The position numbers and the translations under genes were made by a program. The notes beneath the pieces are model-generated. The model ran no database searches. It was not told the origin of the DNA and saw nothing but the letters and a program-made list of their open reading frames with translations. Positions 37,185-47,218 of a DNA stretch of 64,000 nt are shown piece by piece. Source of the DNA: JAXDMU01 sp963762435 (GTDB taxonomy: Bacteria > Pseudomonadota > Alphaproteobacteria > ATCC43930 > CGMCC-115725); the NCBI GenBank assembly GCA_963762435.1, contig CAVXLN010000015.1, forward strand, positions 434,001-498,000, given 5' to 3'. Every line of letters starts with the position of its first letter. Positions within the stretch are counted from its first letter, which is position 1.

Positions 37185-38072
37185 ATGGCTACGCAACCTG
37201 ATCTCGAATTGCTGCTTGCTATTGTACAGCGGCTGCCCGACCCCTTAAATATAGGGTTGTTCGTGGTCGAGCAGTACCGGGGTAAGTTTGGTTACTACCC
37301 GAATATTCTGCAGCCGAGCACCTTCAACGAGAAGATCCAGTCGCGGAAACTGTTCGACCGGCGGCCGATCTTGCAGATCGCCGCCGACAAATATGCAGTG
37401 CGGGCATTCGTCGCGGCACGGCTGGGCGAGACGGCGCTGCCCGTACTTCATCATGTCACCGCCGATCCGGAGGACCTGCCGTTCGCCGCTCTGCCCGACC
37501 GCTATGTCGTCAAGGCGACGCATGGCAGCGGCTGGATCCATATTGTGAAGGATCGTGCCGATGCCGACGAGGCGCTGATCCGGCGCCTGTGCCGGTCATG
37601 GCTCGATCAGAATTTCTATGAGCAGACGCTCGAATGGGCCTATCGCGACATCCCGCCGCGCATCCTGGTCGAGGAGTTTCTCGACAATGGCGCCGGCGAA
37701 CCCGCCGAGGACTACAAGCTGTTCACCTTCAACGGCCGGGTCGAATATATCCAGGTCGATGTCGGCCGCTTCACCGATCACCGGAAGAGCTTCTTCGACC
37801 GCGATTGGCGGCCCGTGGCGCTGCGCCAGGAATGCGAGAACTTCCCGGGGTTGATCGCGCGGCCCGGCAATCTGGCCGCGCTGATCGAGGCGGCGGAAAC
37901 CCTGGCGGCCGGCATCGATTTCGTGCGGGTCGATCTCTACAGCGTCCAAGACCGAATCTATTTCGGCGAGCTGACCATGACGCCGGGCAATGGCTATTTC
38001 CGCTTCGAGCCGGCCTCGTTCGACGAGAGCTTCGGCCGGCTGTGGCGGATGGAGATCGGCCCCACCGTCTAG
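37185..38072 (+). CDS. TupA-like ATP-grasp protein
   Basis: 295 residues of the ATPgrasp_TupA family, often near polysaccharide or teichuronopeptide genes. FNEKIQSRKLF and DKYAVRAFVAARLG match the usual start, followed by the ATP-contact stretch RYVVKATHGSGW, the EEFL segment and the C-terminal ELTMTPGNGYFRFEP with metal-binding Glu. It probably joins an amino acid or similar to a sugar chain. No polysaccharide gene is next to it, so its target here is unclear. It is divergent from the decarboxylase gene. Confidence 0.82.
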   Translation: MATQPDLELLLAIVQRLPDPLNIGLFVVEQYRGKFGYYPNILQPSTFNEKIQSRKLFDRRPILQIAADKYAVRAFVAARLGETALPVLHHVTADPEDLPFAALPDRYVVKATHGSGWIHIVKDRADADEALIRRLCRSWLDQNFYEQTLEWAYRDIPPRILVEEFLDNGAGEPAEDYKLFTFNGRVEYIQVDVGRFTDHRKSFFDRDWRPVALRQECENFPGLIARPGNLAALIEAAETLAAGIDFVRVDLYSVQDRIYFGELTMTPGNGYFRFEPASFDESFGRLWRMEIGPTV

Positions 38073-38106
38073 CGCAGGATGATTTACATAGTTAGAGACC
38101 GATTCA

Positions 38107-38133
38107 GCGATCAGGTCGAGTAGACCTGATCGC
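38107..38133. terminator. Bidirectional hairpin between convergent genes
   Basis: GCGATCAGGTC pairs perfectly with GACCTGATCGC (11 bp) around a 5-base loop GAGTA. It lies between the converging ends of the TupA-like gene and the MscS-like gene, where a two-way terminator is expected. There is no clear T run on either side. Confidence 0.6.
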
Positions 38134-38141
38134 ATCGGGCT

Positions 38142-39587
38142 CTAATGCCCGTGCAGGTGGAAGAAGGCCCGCATCCGGTCGAACAGCTGGCCGGCCGGCC
38201 CCGCGGCGGTGCCGACGGTCGCGGCGACGCCGCGGTCGATCAGCGCCTGGCCGCGGCGGGCCGAGCATTCGAGCGTCTGCATCAGCTGCGGCTGGGCGTG
38301 CAGCAGCGGCGCCATATCGTCCTTCTTGAGCTCATAGATGATGCAGGGCGTCAGCGCCTTGACGCTGGCGGCGTGCGGGGCACCCGTGAGCAGGCCGATC
38401 TCGCCGATATAGTCGCCGGCACTGATCCGGCCGATTCGCTTGTCGGCGCCATTGACGCGCTTGCTGACCTCGAGCACGCCGGACGCCACGACGAAAAGCG
38501 ACGCCTCGGTACCGCCTTCGGAGAACAGAGGCTCGCCGGTGTCGAGCAGGCGCCGCACGACATGGTTGCTCAGCTCCCGCCGGCTTTCGGGCGGCAGCTC
38601 CTCGAAGAGCGAAATATCGAGCACCGTGCGCGCCGGCGGTGACGCCCCGTCATGGGCGGGCGGGGGACGTTCGCCGCCGCCGACTTCAGAGGCGCGGAGC
38701 TGGCGCAACACCTCGCGCATCAGCGTGCCCTTGGCCTGCCAGAGCACGCGCGTATCGGCGACCGAGAAGGAGATGGCGTAGCCGTTGGTGCGCTGCCCGA
38801 TCCGGATGAGGGCGAAGGACGGCGCCGGCGTCGCGAGAATGTCCGGGCACAGCAGGATGGCCCAGCGCAGCAGCTCGAACACATGCTCCGGCGGCCGCGC
38901 CGCGTCGCACGACACCTCGATCGTCTCGCTGCGGCGCGGGGTCGGCACGCTGCGATTGATGATGCGCGATTTGGCGACCACGCTGTTCGGCACCGTCGCG
39001 ATATCGTTGCCGAAGGTGCGGATCTGAACCGAGCGCCAATTGACTTCGACGATTTCGCCCTCGATCGGCCCTTCGATCCAGACCAGATCGCCGATCGCAT
39101 AAGGCCGTTCGATGCCGACCGCGATGCCGGCGAAGACATCGGCGAGCGTGCTCTGCAGCGCCAGGCCCAGCACGATCGCGATGATGCCGGAGGTCGCCAC
39201 GATGCCGCCGATGGGAAAGCCGAAGACGGTCTTCACGATCGTCATCAGCACGGCGAGATATATCACGGCACCCGCGAGGTCGGGCAGAATCCGGCCCTTC
39301 CGGATTCTAGCGACGGCCCGGATCAGCTCGACGAAGAGCCGGGCGCCCAGCAGCCACCAGGACGAATCCAGGATCTGCTGCGTGATGCGCTCATTGCCGA
39401 TCTCGTCGGCGAATTGCGGCTCGAGCGGCGATCCCACGATCCATGCGAGCACCGCCGTCAAGAGTCCGAACAGGACGGCAGTGGTGATGATCCGCATCCA
39501 GAAATAGCGTGGCTTGATCAGCGACCAACCCAAGAGAGACAGGCCGACGAGTGCGGCCGCGACGAAAGGGAGGAGTGCAAGAGCCAA
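38142..39587 (-). CDS. MscS-type mechanosensitive channel with cyclic-nucleotide-binding domain
   Basis: 481 residues. Four or five hydrophobic helices come first, then the pore-lining helix and beta domain of MscS: IVATSGIIAIVLGLALQS, ADVFAGI and GDLVWIEGPIEGEIVEVNWRS. The C-terminal 150 residues are a cyclic-nucleotide-binding fold (LFSEGGTEASLFVVASGVLE, GRISAGDYIGEIGLL), so this is a bCNG-type channel. The PBC-like segment around YIGEIGLLTGAPHAA keeps the Gly-Glu and lacks the usual ligand Arg, which I cannot place with certainty. Start chosen: the TTG at 39587 with GGAG six bases upstream. An upstream TTG at 39809 would add an atypical tail. Confidence 0.8.
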   Translation of the reverse strand: MALALLPFVAAALVGLSLLGWSLIKPRYFWMRIITTAVLFGLLTAVLAWIVGSPLEPQFADEIGNERITQQILDSSWWLLGARLFVELIRAVARIRKGRILPDLAGAVIYLAVLMTIVKTVFGFPIGGIVATSGIIAIVLGLALQSTLADVFAGIAVGIERPYAIGDLVWIEGPIEGEIVEVNWRSVQIRTFGNDIATVPNSVVAKSRIINRSVPTPRRSETIEVSCDAARPPEHVFELLRWAILLCPDILATPAPSFALIRIGQRTNGYAISFSVADTRVLWQAKGTLMREVLRQLRASEVGGGERPPPAHDGASPPARTVLDISLFEELPPESRRELSNHVVRRLLDTGEPLFSEGGTEASLFVVASGVLEVSKRVNGADKRIGRISAGDYIGEIGLLTGAPHAASVKALTPCIIYELKKDDMAPLLHAQPQLMQTLECSARRGQALIDRGVAATVGTAAGPAGQLFDRMRAFFHLHGH

Positions 39588-39947
39588 ACGGATCTCCGGG
39601 GGGCGGTGCGCGTGTATGAGGCGCACTATAGCGGCTTCGAGGAAGCGATGCCGAGCCGTCTGTCGGTTCTGTCCAGAAACGTCGTATTTCGGTAAAGAAA
39701 ATTTCTTATCTAAGTGCGCATTCGAAAATAGGAGTAATTCCCCAGTCAAGCCGATAATGGATTTTCCTGTAGCCGCCAGGGGCTTCGCCAAATCGGAAAT
39801 GATGCGCAAATCGCCGTCGATTTTTACAGAGCGGCGAATCGCGGATATTCATTTTTATTTCATGGAATGGCGCCGCCGCGACCCTGGTCGAGCGATCGAG
39901 GCGAGAAGCGACCCGCTTCCGCCTCGCAACACTCACGAGGGGGTACT
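39588..39947. other. Intergenic region with no supported gene
   Basis: 360 bases between the divergent channel gene and the di-haem oxidoreductase gene. It is clearly lower in GC than its surroundings. Short open frames exist on both strands, but none has a good start or a recognisable sequence. It probably holds the two promoters; I cannot name their boxes with confidence. Confidence 0.5.
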
Positions 39948-41231
39948 ATGAACAGAAGCTCAAGATGCTTCCTGATCCTGCTGTCGCTTTCGACCGCCTG
40001 CTGGGCGGTCGATCGGGCGGCGGCGCAGGAGCTGACCGAGGCGCCGGCCGGATTCGATACGCCGACGCTCGCGGTCAATCCCGGCTCGCTCAGCCTCAGC
40101 AACGGGATCACCGAGCCGACGGGGGACAGTTTCAAGCTCGACCAGAGCATTTTCGAGGAGACCGAGGATGTGAATAGCGGCCTCGGCCCGCTGTTCAATG
40201 CGCGGTCCTGCGCGGAATGCCATCAGGGGGTTGCCACCGGCACGGCCAGCCAGATCACCGAGCTGCGCGTCGGCCATCTCGATGCCAACGGCAATTTCGT
40301 CAACCCGACCGTGCCGATCGATGACGGCCAGGCCAGCATCACCGGCCGCTCGATCATCAATGACCGCGCCATCGTACCCGAGGCGCAGGAGCATGTGCCG
40401 ACGACCGAGACCATCCTGGCGCGCCGGGCGGTTCTCAACACGCTGGGCGACGGCTTCGTCGAGGCGATCGACGACAGCACGCTCATGACCATCGCGGTGC
40501 TGCAGCCGATCCTCAGCAACGGCAAGATCCAGGGCGAGGCGATCGAGGTGCCGGTGCTCGAAGCACCGGGCCAGACCCGTATCGGCCGCTTCGGCTGGAA
40601 GGATCAGCACAGCTCGGTGCTGTCCTTCTCCGGCGACGCCTATCTCAACGAAATGGGCATCACCAACCGCCTGCGGCCGAAGGACACCACGACGATCGGC
40701 AAGGTGACGGCGGATCCGGAGGATACGCCCGACCAGCTCGGCCTCGCCGATATCGACCATTTCGCCCAGTTCATCCGCGGCACCAAAGTGCCGCCGCGCG
40801 ATGCCAATCTGGTCGACACACCCGACGCCGTGACGGGCGAGCTGCTCTTCGCCGCGGTCGGCTGCGCCGTCTGCCATGTCTCGACCATCGTGACCGCACC
40901 GCCGGGCACCGTCATCAATGGCGGCGCCTTCACGGTGCCGGCCGCTCTCGGCAACAAGATCATCCATCCCTTCGGCGATTTCCTGTTGCACGACATCGGC
41001 ACCGGCGACGGCATCGTCCAGACGCCGCCGGCCGACACGGCGAACAAGCTCCGGACGGCGCCGCTCTGGGGCCTTCGGGTGCGGTCGCGCTATATGCACG
41101 ACCTCCAGTCGCTGACCTTGGCGGACGCGATCTCGCGCCACGCCGGCGAGGCCAAGCAGGTCATCAAGAAGTTCAACGAGCTGAACCCGCAAGAACAGCA
41201 GCAGATCTTCACCTTCCTGTCGTCGCTTTAA
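39948..41231 (+). CDS. Di-haem oxidoreductase (DUF1111, putative thiol oxidoreductase/peroxidase)
   Basis: 427 residues with a Sec signal peptide (NRSSRCFLILLSLST, cleavage near AAA). Two c-type haem sites are visible: CAECH near residue 86 and CAVCH near residue 306, set in the DHOR fold (FNARSCAECHQG at the first, LFAAVGCAVCH at the second), with RTAPLWGLRVRSRYMHD near the C-terminus, typical of DUF1111. It lies in the periplasm and probably uses electrons from another cytochrome. The ATG at 39948 has GAGGGGG upstream. A hairpin follows the stop. Confidence 0.88.
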   Translation: MNRSSRCFLILLSLSTACWAVDRAAAQELTEAPAGFDTPTLAVNPGSLSLSNGITEPTGDSFKLDQSIFEETEDVNSGLGPLFNARSCAECHQGVATGTASQITELRVGHLDANGNFVNPTVPIDDGQASITGRSIINDRAIVPEAQEHVPTTETILARRAVLNTLGDGFVEAIDDSTLMTIAVLQPILSNGKIQGEAIEVPVLEAPGQTRIGRFGWKDQHSSVLSFSGDAYLNEMGITNRLRPKDTTTIGKVTADPEDTPDQLGLADIDHFAQFIRGTKVPPRDANLVDTPDAVTGELLFAAVGCAVCHVSTIVTAPPGTVINGGAFTVPAALGNKIIHPFGDFLLHDIGTGDGIVQTPPADTANKLRTAPLWGLRVRSRYMHDLQSLTLADAISRHAGEAKQVIKKFNELNPQEQQQIFTFLSSL

Positions 41232-41239
41232 GCGGCGAG

Positions 41240-41268
41240 GCCGATGGTTGGCTCAGCCAGCCATCGGC
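41240..41268 (+). terminator. Hairpin after the di-haem oxidoreductase gene
   Basis: GCCGATGG pairs with CCATCGGC, and the inner bases TGGCT and AGCCA extend the stem with one G-U pair. A pyrimidine-rich CTCTTTCCC stretch follows. It starts 8 bases after the stop and is likely a rho-independent-type terminator. Confidence 0.55.
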
Positions 41269-41321
41269 ACCTCTTTCCCGCGCATTGCCGAGCGCCGAGC
41301 CCGCGCAGTAGCGTGGGCGGC

Positions 41322-41657
41322 ATGAGCATCACCGCCACATATCTCATCCTCTTCGCCGCAGCATTGCTCGAAGCCGGCGGCGACGCGCTCGTCCGCGCCG
41401 GCCTCGGTGCCCCGTCGCTCTTGGCGCGGGCCGGCTTCTTTGCCGTGGGTGCGGCCGTGCTCTTCGCCTATGGCCTGACCGTGAATGCGCCTGCCTGGGA
41501 TTTCGGCAAGCTGATCGGCCTCTATGTCACGCTGTTCTTCCTGGTTGCTCAGGCGATCAACCTCGTGGCCTTCGGCGTCCGGCCCGATCTGCCGATTCTC
41601 CTGGGTGGTGTCCTTATCATGAGCGGCGGTCTGGTCATCGCGTTCTGGCGGGTGTGA
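41322..41657 (+). CDS. Small four-helix membrane protein
   Basis: 111 residues, almost wholly hydrophobic, with about four helices: TYLILFAAALLEAGG, ARAGFFAVGAAVLFAYG, LIGLYVTLFFLVAQAIN and LLGGVLIMSGGLVIAF. Size and topology resemble the small multidrug-resistance group, with a Glu in the first helix as in that group. The rest is too divergent to be sure, so a transporter role is only likely. It lies between the DHOR gene and the rhomboid gene on the same strand. Confidence 0.6.
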   Translation: MSITATYLILFAAALLEAGGDALVRAGLGAPSLLARAGFFAVGAAVLFAYGLTVNAPAWDFGKLIGLYVTLFFLVAQAINLVAFGVRPDLPILLGGVLIMSGGLVIAFWRV

Positions 41658-41702
41658 TGCACAGCCTGTAATTGAAGATCCAGGGCTTCACAAACTCGAT
41701 GG

Positions 41703-42650
41703 ATGACGGCATGGTTCCGTGAAACCGGTGGAGCACGGACATTGACCGAAGCTGGATTGAGCCGCGCCGATCGACGCGTGGAGTCGGATTTTCGCCGCTT
41801 TCCAGTGATCATCGCTTTCGGTACGGCTGCCATTGCCGCGACGATCCTGTGGGGCACCGGCAACGATCTCTCCGTGCTCTTCGAAAATGCGGAAATCGGC
41901 CGAGGCCAGCTGTGGCGCTTGTTCACCAGCGCCTTCCTTCATACCGATTTTCTGCACCTGCTGTTCAATCTCTATTGGCTCTGGATGCTCGGCCAGCCGG
42001 TCGAGCTCTATCTCGGCCGCCGCAAGACGGCGCTGCTCTTGGCGTTTCTGGCGATGGTGTCGGGCGCGTACGAATTCGCGCTGTCCCAGGGCGGCGTCGG
42101 CCTCTCGGGGGTCGTCTATGGGCTGCTCGGCCTGCTCTGGGTGATTTCGCGCCGTGATCCGCGTTTTCGCCGAGCGTTGGGGCCCGGAACGGTCCTTCTG
42201 TTCGCCGCGTGGTTCGGCTTCTGCATCGTCCTGACCGTGAAGGGGATCTATCCGGTCGGCAATTTTGCCCACGGCACCGGCTTCATCGCGGGGTTGCTCG
42301 TCGGGTGGGCGCTGACCTCGGCGCGCTGGTCGCGGCAGATCGCCATGGGGATCGCCGCCTTCGCCCTGCTCGGCCTCTGGGGCGCGACGTTCGGCCGGCC
42401 GAACGTCAATCTCGCCGGTGCGGCAGGCCGGGACGAAGCGCACTGGGGATACGAGGCTTTGGTCGCGCATCATGATCAGGAGGCGTTGGGCTGGCTGCTC
42501 GAGGCGTCGAAGCTGCAGCCCAAGCTTCGCTCGAACTGGAACAATCTCGGCATCGCCTATCAGCGCCTCGGCGATATGGACAAGGCGAAGGCCGCCTACG
42601 AACGGGCTGCCGAGCTTCCGGAGCAGAGCAGCTCGGCCGAAGGGCATTGA
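41703..42650 (+). CDS. Rhomboid protease with C-terminal TPR
   Basis: 315 residues. Six transmembrane helices carry the rhomboid motifs: HTDFLHLLFNLYWLW on helix 2, the catalytic Ser in GVGLSGVVYG and the catalytic His in NFAHGTGFIAG. A cytoplasmic tail follows with one tetratricopeptide-like repeat (LRSNWNNLGIAYQRLGDMDKA cut here at two parts: LGIAYQRLGD and KAKAAYERAAEL). The protein would cut other membrane proteins in the inner membrane. The ATG has no strong site before it; the frame and helix positions fit. Confidence 0.86.
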   Translation: MTAWFRETGGARTLTEAGLSRADRRVESDFRRFPVIIAFGTAAIAATILWGTGNDLSVLFENAEIGRGQLWRLFTSAFLHTDFLHLLFNLYWLWMLGQPVELYLGRRKTALLLAFLAMVSGAYEFALSQGGVGLSGVVYGLLGLLWVISRRDPRFRRALGPGTVLLFAAWFGFCIVLTVKGIYPVGNFAHGTGFIAGLLVGWALTSARWSRQIAMGIAAFALLGLWGATFGRPNVNLAGAAGRDEAHWGYEALVAHHDQEALGWLLEASKLQPKLRSNWNNLGIAYQRLGDMDKAKAAYERAAELPEQSSSAEGH

Positions 42651-42656
42651 ACGGGC

Positions 42657-42681
42657 GGCCCGCGCCCGATCAGGCCGCCCA
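42657..42681. terminator. GC hairpin between rhomboid and GSGD-repeat genes
   Basis: GGCGGCC near 42655 and GGCCGCC near 42674 can pair across a short loop. It lies between the converging ends of the rhomboid gene and the first GSGD-repeat gene, a usual place for a shared terminator. Confidence 0.4.
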
Positions 42682-42686
42682 ACCGC

Positions 42687-43460
42687 CTAACCCCCGATCC
42701 GGATCGAGCCGGGACCGATGCTGTGCTGCTGGACAGGGCCGGTGACCTTGTCGACGGCGATGCTGCCGGGGCCCGTCATGGCCAAGGCGGCAGTGTCGGC
42801 GGTAGCGTGCAAAGTCACGCCGCCAGGGCCGGTGACCGAGGCGGCGAGCGTGCCGATCACGCCGCTGGCGAGCTCGATTTTGCCCGTGCCTGTGATCTTG
42901 ATCTTCATCTCAGGCGCCTGGGCCGTGCCGATCTTGATATTGCCGGTGCCGCTGATGGTGAAGCGGGCCGGGCCTTCGATCTGGGCGAGGCTCGCATCGC
43001 TCGAGCCCGAGATCGTGAGATCGGCGGTGGTGAAGTTGCCGCCCTTGAAAGCGCCCGAGCCGGAGATCAGCACCTTGAGCGGGCCGCCGACATCACCCAC
43101 CCGATAATCGCCCGAGCCGGAATTGACGATGTCGAGCGGCGTTCCAGCCGGCACGCCGAGTTTGAGCACCAGCGTGATCTTCTGGTGATCGATGCAATTG
43201 CCGCGGCGCTCGATCCTGGCGGTGTCGCCCGAGCCGAAGGTCAGGGCGTCGATCTCGTCGGCATGATCGGCCGAGGCCTCGATCGTGATCTTGCCGGCGA
43301 GATCGCTACGCGGCTCGATCTCGACCGAGCTGACGCAGCCGGTCCGGATATCGAGCGCCTTGCCGTCCAGCACCTTGCTCGCGCTTGCCGCAACGGCGCC
43401 ATCGCAGAGCGCCAGCAGGCCAATGAAGATGGCGGAAGCCGATAAAAGAATTCGTCCCAT
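42687..43460 (-). CDS. Exported GIN-domain (DUF2807-like) protein, copy A
   Basis: 257 residues with a Sec signal peptide (RILLSASAIFIGLLAL, cleavage near VAA). The mature part is a right-handed beta-helix of short repeats: IVNSGSGDYRVG, ISGSGAFKGG, ISGSSDASLA, ISGTGNIKIG and ITGTGKIELA, which match putative auto-transporter adhesin-like GIN domains. Later turns have GPG in place of GSG, so this copy has drifted. It is five bases from copy B and the two share size and layout, so it is a tandem duplicate. Function is unknown; surface or periplasmic location is likely. Confidence 0.8.
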   Translation of the reverse strand: MGRILLSASAIFIGLLALCDGAVAASASKVLDGKALDIRTGCVSSVEIEPRSDLAGKITIEASADHADEIDALTFGSGDTARIERRGNCIDHQKITLVLKLGVPAGTPLDIVNSGSGDYRVGDVGGPLKVLISGSGAFKGGNFTTADLTISGSSDASLAQIEGPARFTISGTGNIKIGTAQAPEMKIKITGTGKIELASGVIGTLAASVTGPGGVTLHATADTAALAMTGPGSIAVDKVTGPVQQHSIGPGSIRIGG

Positions 43461-43465
43461 CGCGC

Positions 43466-44239
43466 TCAGCCCCCGATCCGGATCTCGCCCGAGCCGGCGC
43501 TGCGCTGCCGGACATTGCCGTTGACCTTGTCGACCTTGATGTCGCCGGAGCCGGCGGTCGCGAGGTTGGCCGTCTCGACGACGGCATGCAGCACCACATC
43601 GCCCGAGCCCGCGACCGAGACATCGAGATCGCCGAGCACGCCGCTGCCGAGCTCGACATCGCCGCTGCCGGAGACGGCGATCTTCATGTTGGACGATTTG
43701 GCCGTGCCGATCTTCACATCGCCGCTGCCATGGATCGTGAAGCTGGCGGGGCCGTCGATATGGTCGAGATCGGCGTCGCTCGAGCCCGAGATCGCGAGGT
43801 CGATCGAGGTGAAAGTACCGCCCTTGATGTCGCCCGAGCCGGAGAATTGCGCCTTGAGCGGGCCGCCGACGGCGCCCAGCACATAGTCGCCCGAGCCCGA
43901 ATTATGGATCTCGAGCGGCGTGCCGGCCGGAACGCCGATCTTGAGCTCGAGCGTGATTTTCTCATTGTCGCCGCAATCGCCGCGGCGCTCGATACGAGCC
44001 GTGTCGCCGCTGGTCAGCGTCACGCCGTCGATCTCCTCCGTGCGATCCGCCGTGGCGTCGACCGTGATCTTGCCGACGAGGTCGCTGCGCGGCTGGATTT
44101 CGACCGTCTTGACGCAGCCGGTGCGGATCTCCAGCGCCTTGCCGTCGATCGTCTTGCTTTCGCTGGCGGCGTCGCTGAAATCGATCATCGAGGCGAGGCC
44201 GATGAAGGCGACGGTGGCGAGCAGAACAAAGCGTCCCAT
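43466..44239 (-). CDS. Exported GIN-domain (DUF2807-like) protein, copy B
   Basis: 257 residues, exactly as long as copy A, with its own signal peptide (RFVLLATVAFIGLASMI, cleavage near SDA). The beta-helix turns are more regular: IHNSGSGDYVLG, FSGSGDIKGG, IHGSGDVKIG, VSGSGDVELGSG, VAGSGDVVLH and TAGSGDIKVD. The two cysteines near residues 35 and 87 are shared with copy A. The ATG at 44239 has AAGGGGAA before it, so this is probably the first gene of a two-gene unit. It is divergent from the suf operon. Confidence 0.82.
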   Translation of the reverse strand: MGRFVLLATVAFIGLASMIDFSDAASESKTIDGKALEIRTGCVKTVEIQPRSDLVGKITVDATADRTEEIDGVTLTSGDTARIERRGDCGDNEKITLELKIGVPAGTPLEIHNSGSGDYVLGAVGGPLKAQFSGSGDIKGGTFTSIDLAISGSSDADLDHIDGPASFTIHGSGDVKIGTAKSSNMKIAVSGSGDVELGSGVLGDLDVSVAGSGDVVLHAVVETANLATAGSGDIKVDKVNGNVRQRSAGSGEIRIGG

Positions 44240-44441
44240 GGAAATTCCCCTTGAGTGAAGCCGATCGCTTATCTTCAAGCGGCGTGCCAAGTATCGTCTT
44301 GTTGTATTTCAACGGCTTAACCGAAGGGCGCTCGCAACGATAGCGGAATGTGCGACTTTTTGGCGGAAGCCGCCATCGGGTTCCTTGCATCTCCCGCGCG
44401 TCTGCCTCCAACCGATGAGGGGTTGTCGCGGGGATCAATCA

Positions 44442-44456
44442 GGACTAAATCAGTCC
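44442..44456 (+). promoter_or_regulatory. Palindrome upstream of rrf2, probable Rrf2 operator
   Basis: GGACTAAATCAGTCC is an inverted repeat with arms GGACT and AGTCC around five bases. It lies 17 bases before the regulator start and is the only symmetric site I see in the gap to the GIN genes. Rrf2/IscR-type regulators bind short palindromes at their own promoters, so autoregulation of the suf operon is likely. This is inference from position. Confidence 0.55.
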
Positions 44457-44473
44457 CCATTGGAGCGGACCCT

Positions 44474-44931
44474 ATGATCATCCTGTCGAAGCTGGCGGAT
44501 TACGGCGTGATCGTCGCCTCGCACCTGGCAGCGAAAGCGCCGGAGCAGGTGAGTGCCATGCATCTCGCAGCCGATACCCGTCTGCCGACGACCACCGTCG
44601 CCAAGGTGCTGAAGCTTTTGGCCAGGGCCGGCATCGTCTCGGCCGTGCGCGGGGCGGCCGGCGGCTATCGCCTGGCCCGGCAGCCCGCCGAGATCACGGT
44701 CGCCCAGATCATCGCGGCCATCGACGGCGCCTTCGGCATGACCCAATGCACCGGCAAGATGGAGCCGTGCGAACGCCTGCATTTCTGCCCGACCCGGCCG
44801 CATTGGCATCGCATCAACCACGCGGTGGAACAGGCGCTGGAGCAAGTGACGCTCGACGACATGGCCGGTTCCGCGCTATTGCCCGCGGCCCACGCCGCCA
44901 TCCCGGATTTCATTTTAGAGACTCTGCCGCA

Positions 44932-44935
<4 letters not shown>
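44474..44935 (+). CDS. Rrf2-family iron-sulfur regulator of the SUF operon
   Basis: 153 residues. The N-terminal winged helix is clear (LSKLADYGVIVASHLA, TTTVAKVLKLLARAG, VRGAAGGYRLAR). Three cysteines follow as C-x6-C-x5-C (QCTGKMEPC and ERLHFC), the cluster site used by IscR-like sensors to detect the iron-sulfur state. It begins the operon, its stop overlaps the sufB start (ATGA), and a palindrome lies just before it. It should repress or activate suf genes with cluster supply. Confidence 0.9.
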
Positions 44936-46380
<1,445 letters not shown>

Positions 46381-46391
46381 TCCTTACCTGG

Positions 46392-46446
46392 CCCTCTCCC
46401 GCCCGGCGGGAGAGGGAGGGCCCCGCGTCGGCGGGAGGGTGAGGGT
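46392..46446. repeat. Palindromic repeat of the CCCTCTCCCGC type between sufB and sufC
   Basis: CCCTCTCCCGC pairs with GGCGGGAGAGGG, followed by GGGAGGGTGAGGGT. It is a single arm of the element that has two arms at 52866-52987. Such units are common between alphaproteobacterial genes. Lying inside the operon it may alter the ratio of sufB to sufC message. Confidence 0.75.
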
Positions 46447-46467
46447 AGCGCTAAAGGAAAGTTGAGT

Positions 46468-47214
<747 letters not shown>

Positions 47215-47218
47215 GATC

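Noticed and set aside
39706..39936. A short minus-strand frame in the gap before the di-haem oxidoreductase
   Set aside because: No ribosome site, no recognisable residues and overlap with the expected promoter region.
42687..44239. A DNA-level repeat array in the GSGD region
   Set aside because: The periodicity is at the protein level inside two coding frames; the bases vary between turns.
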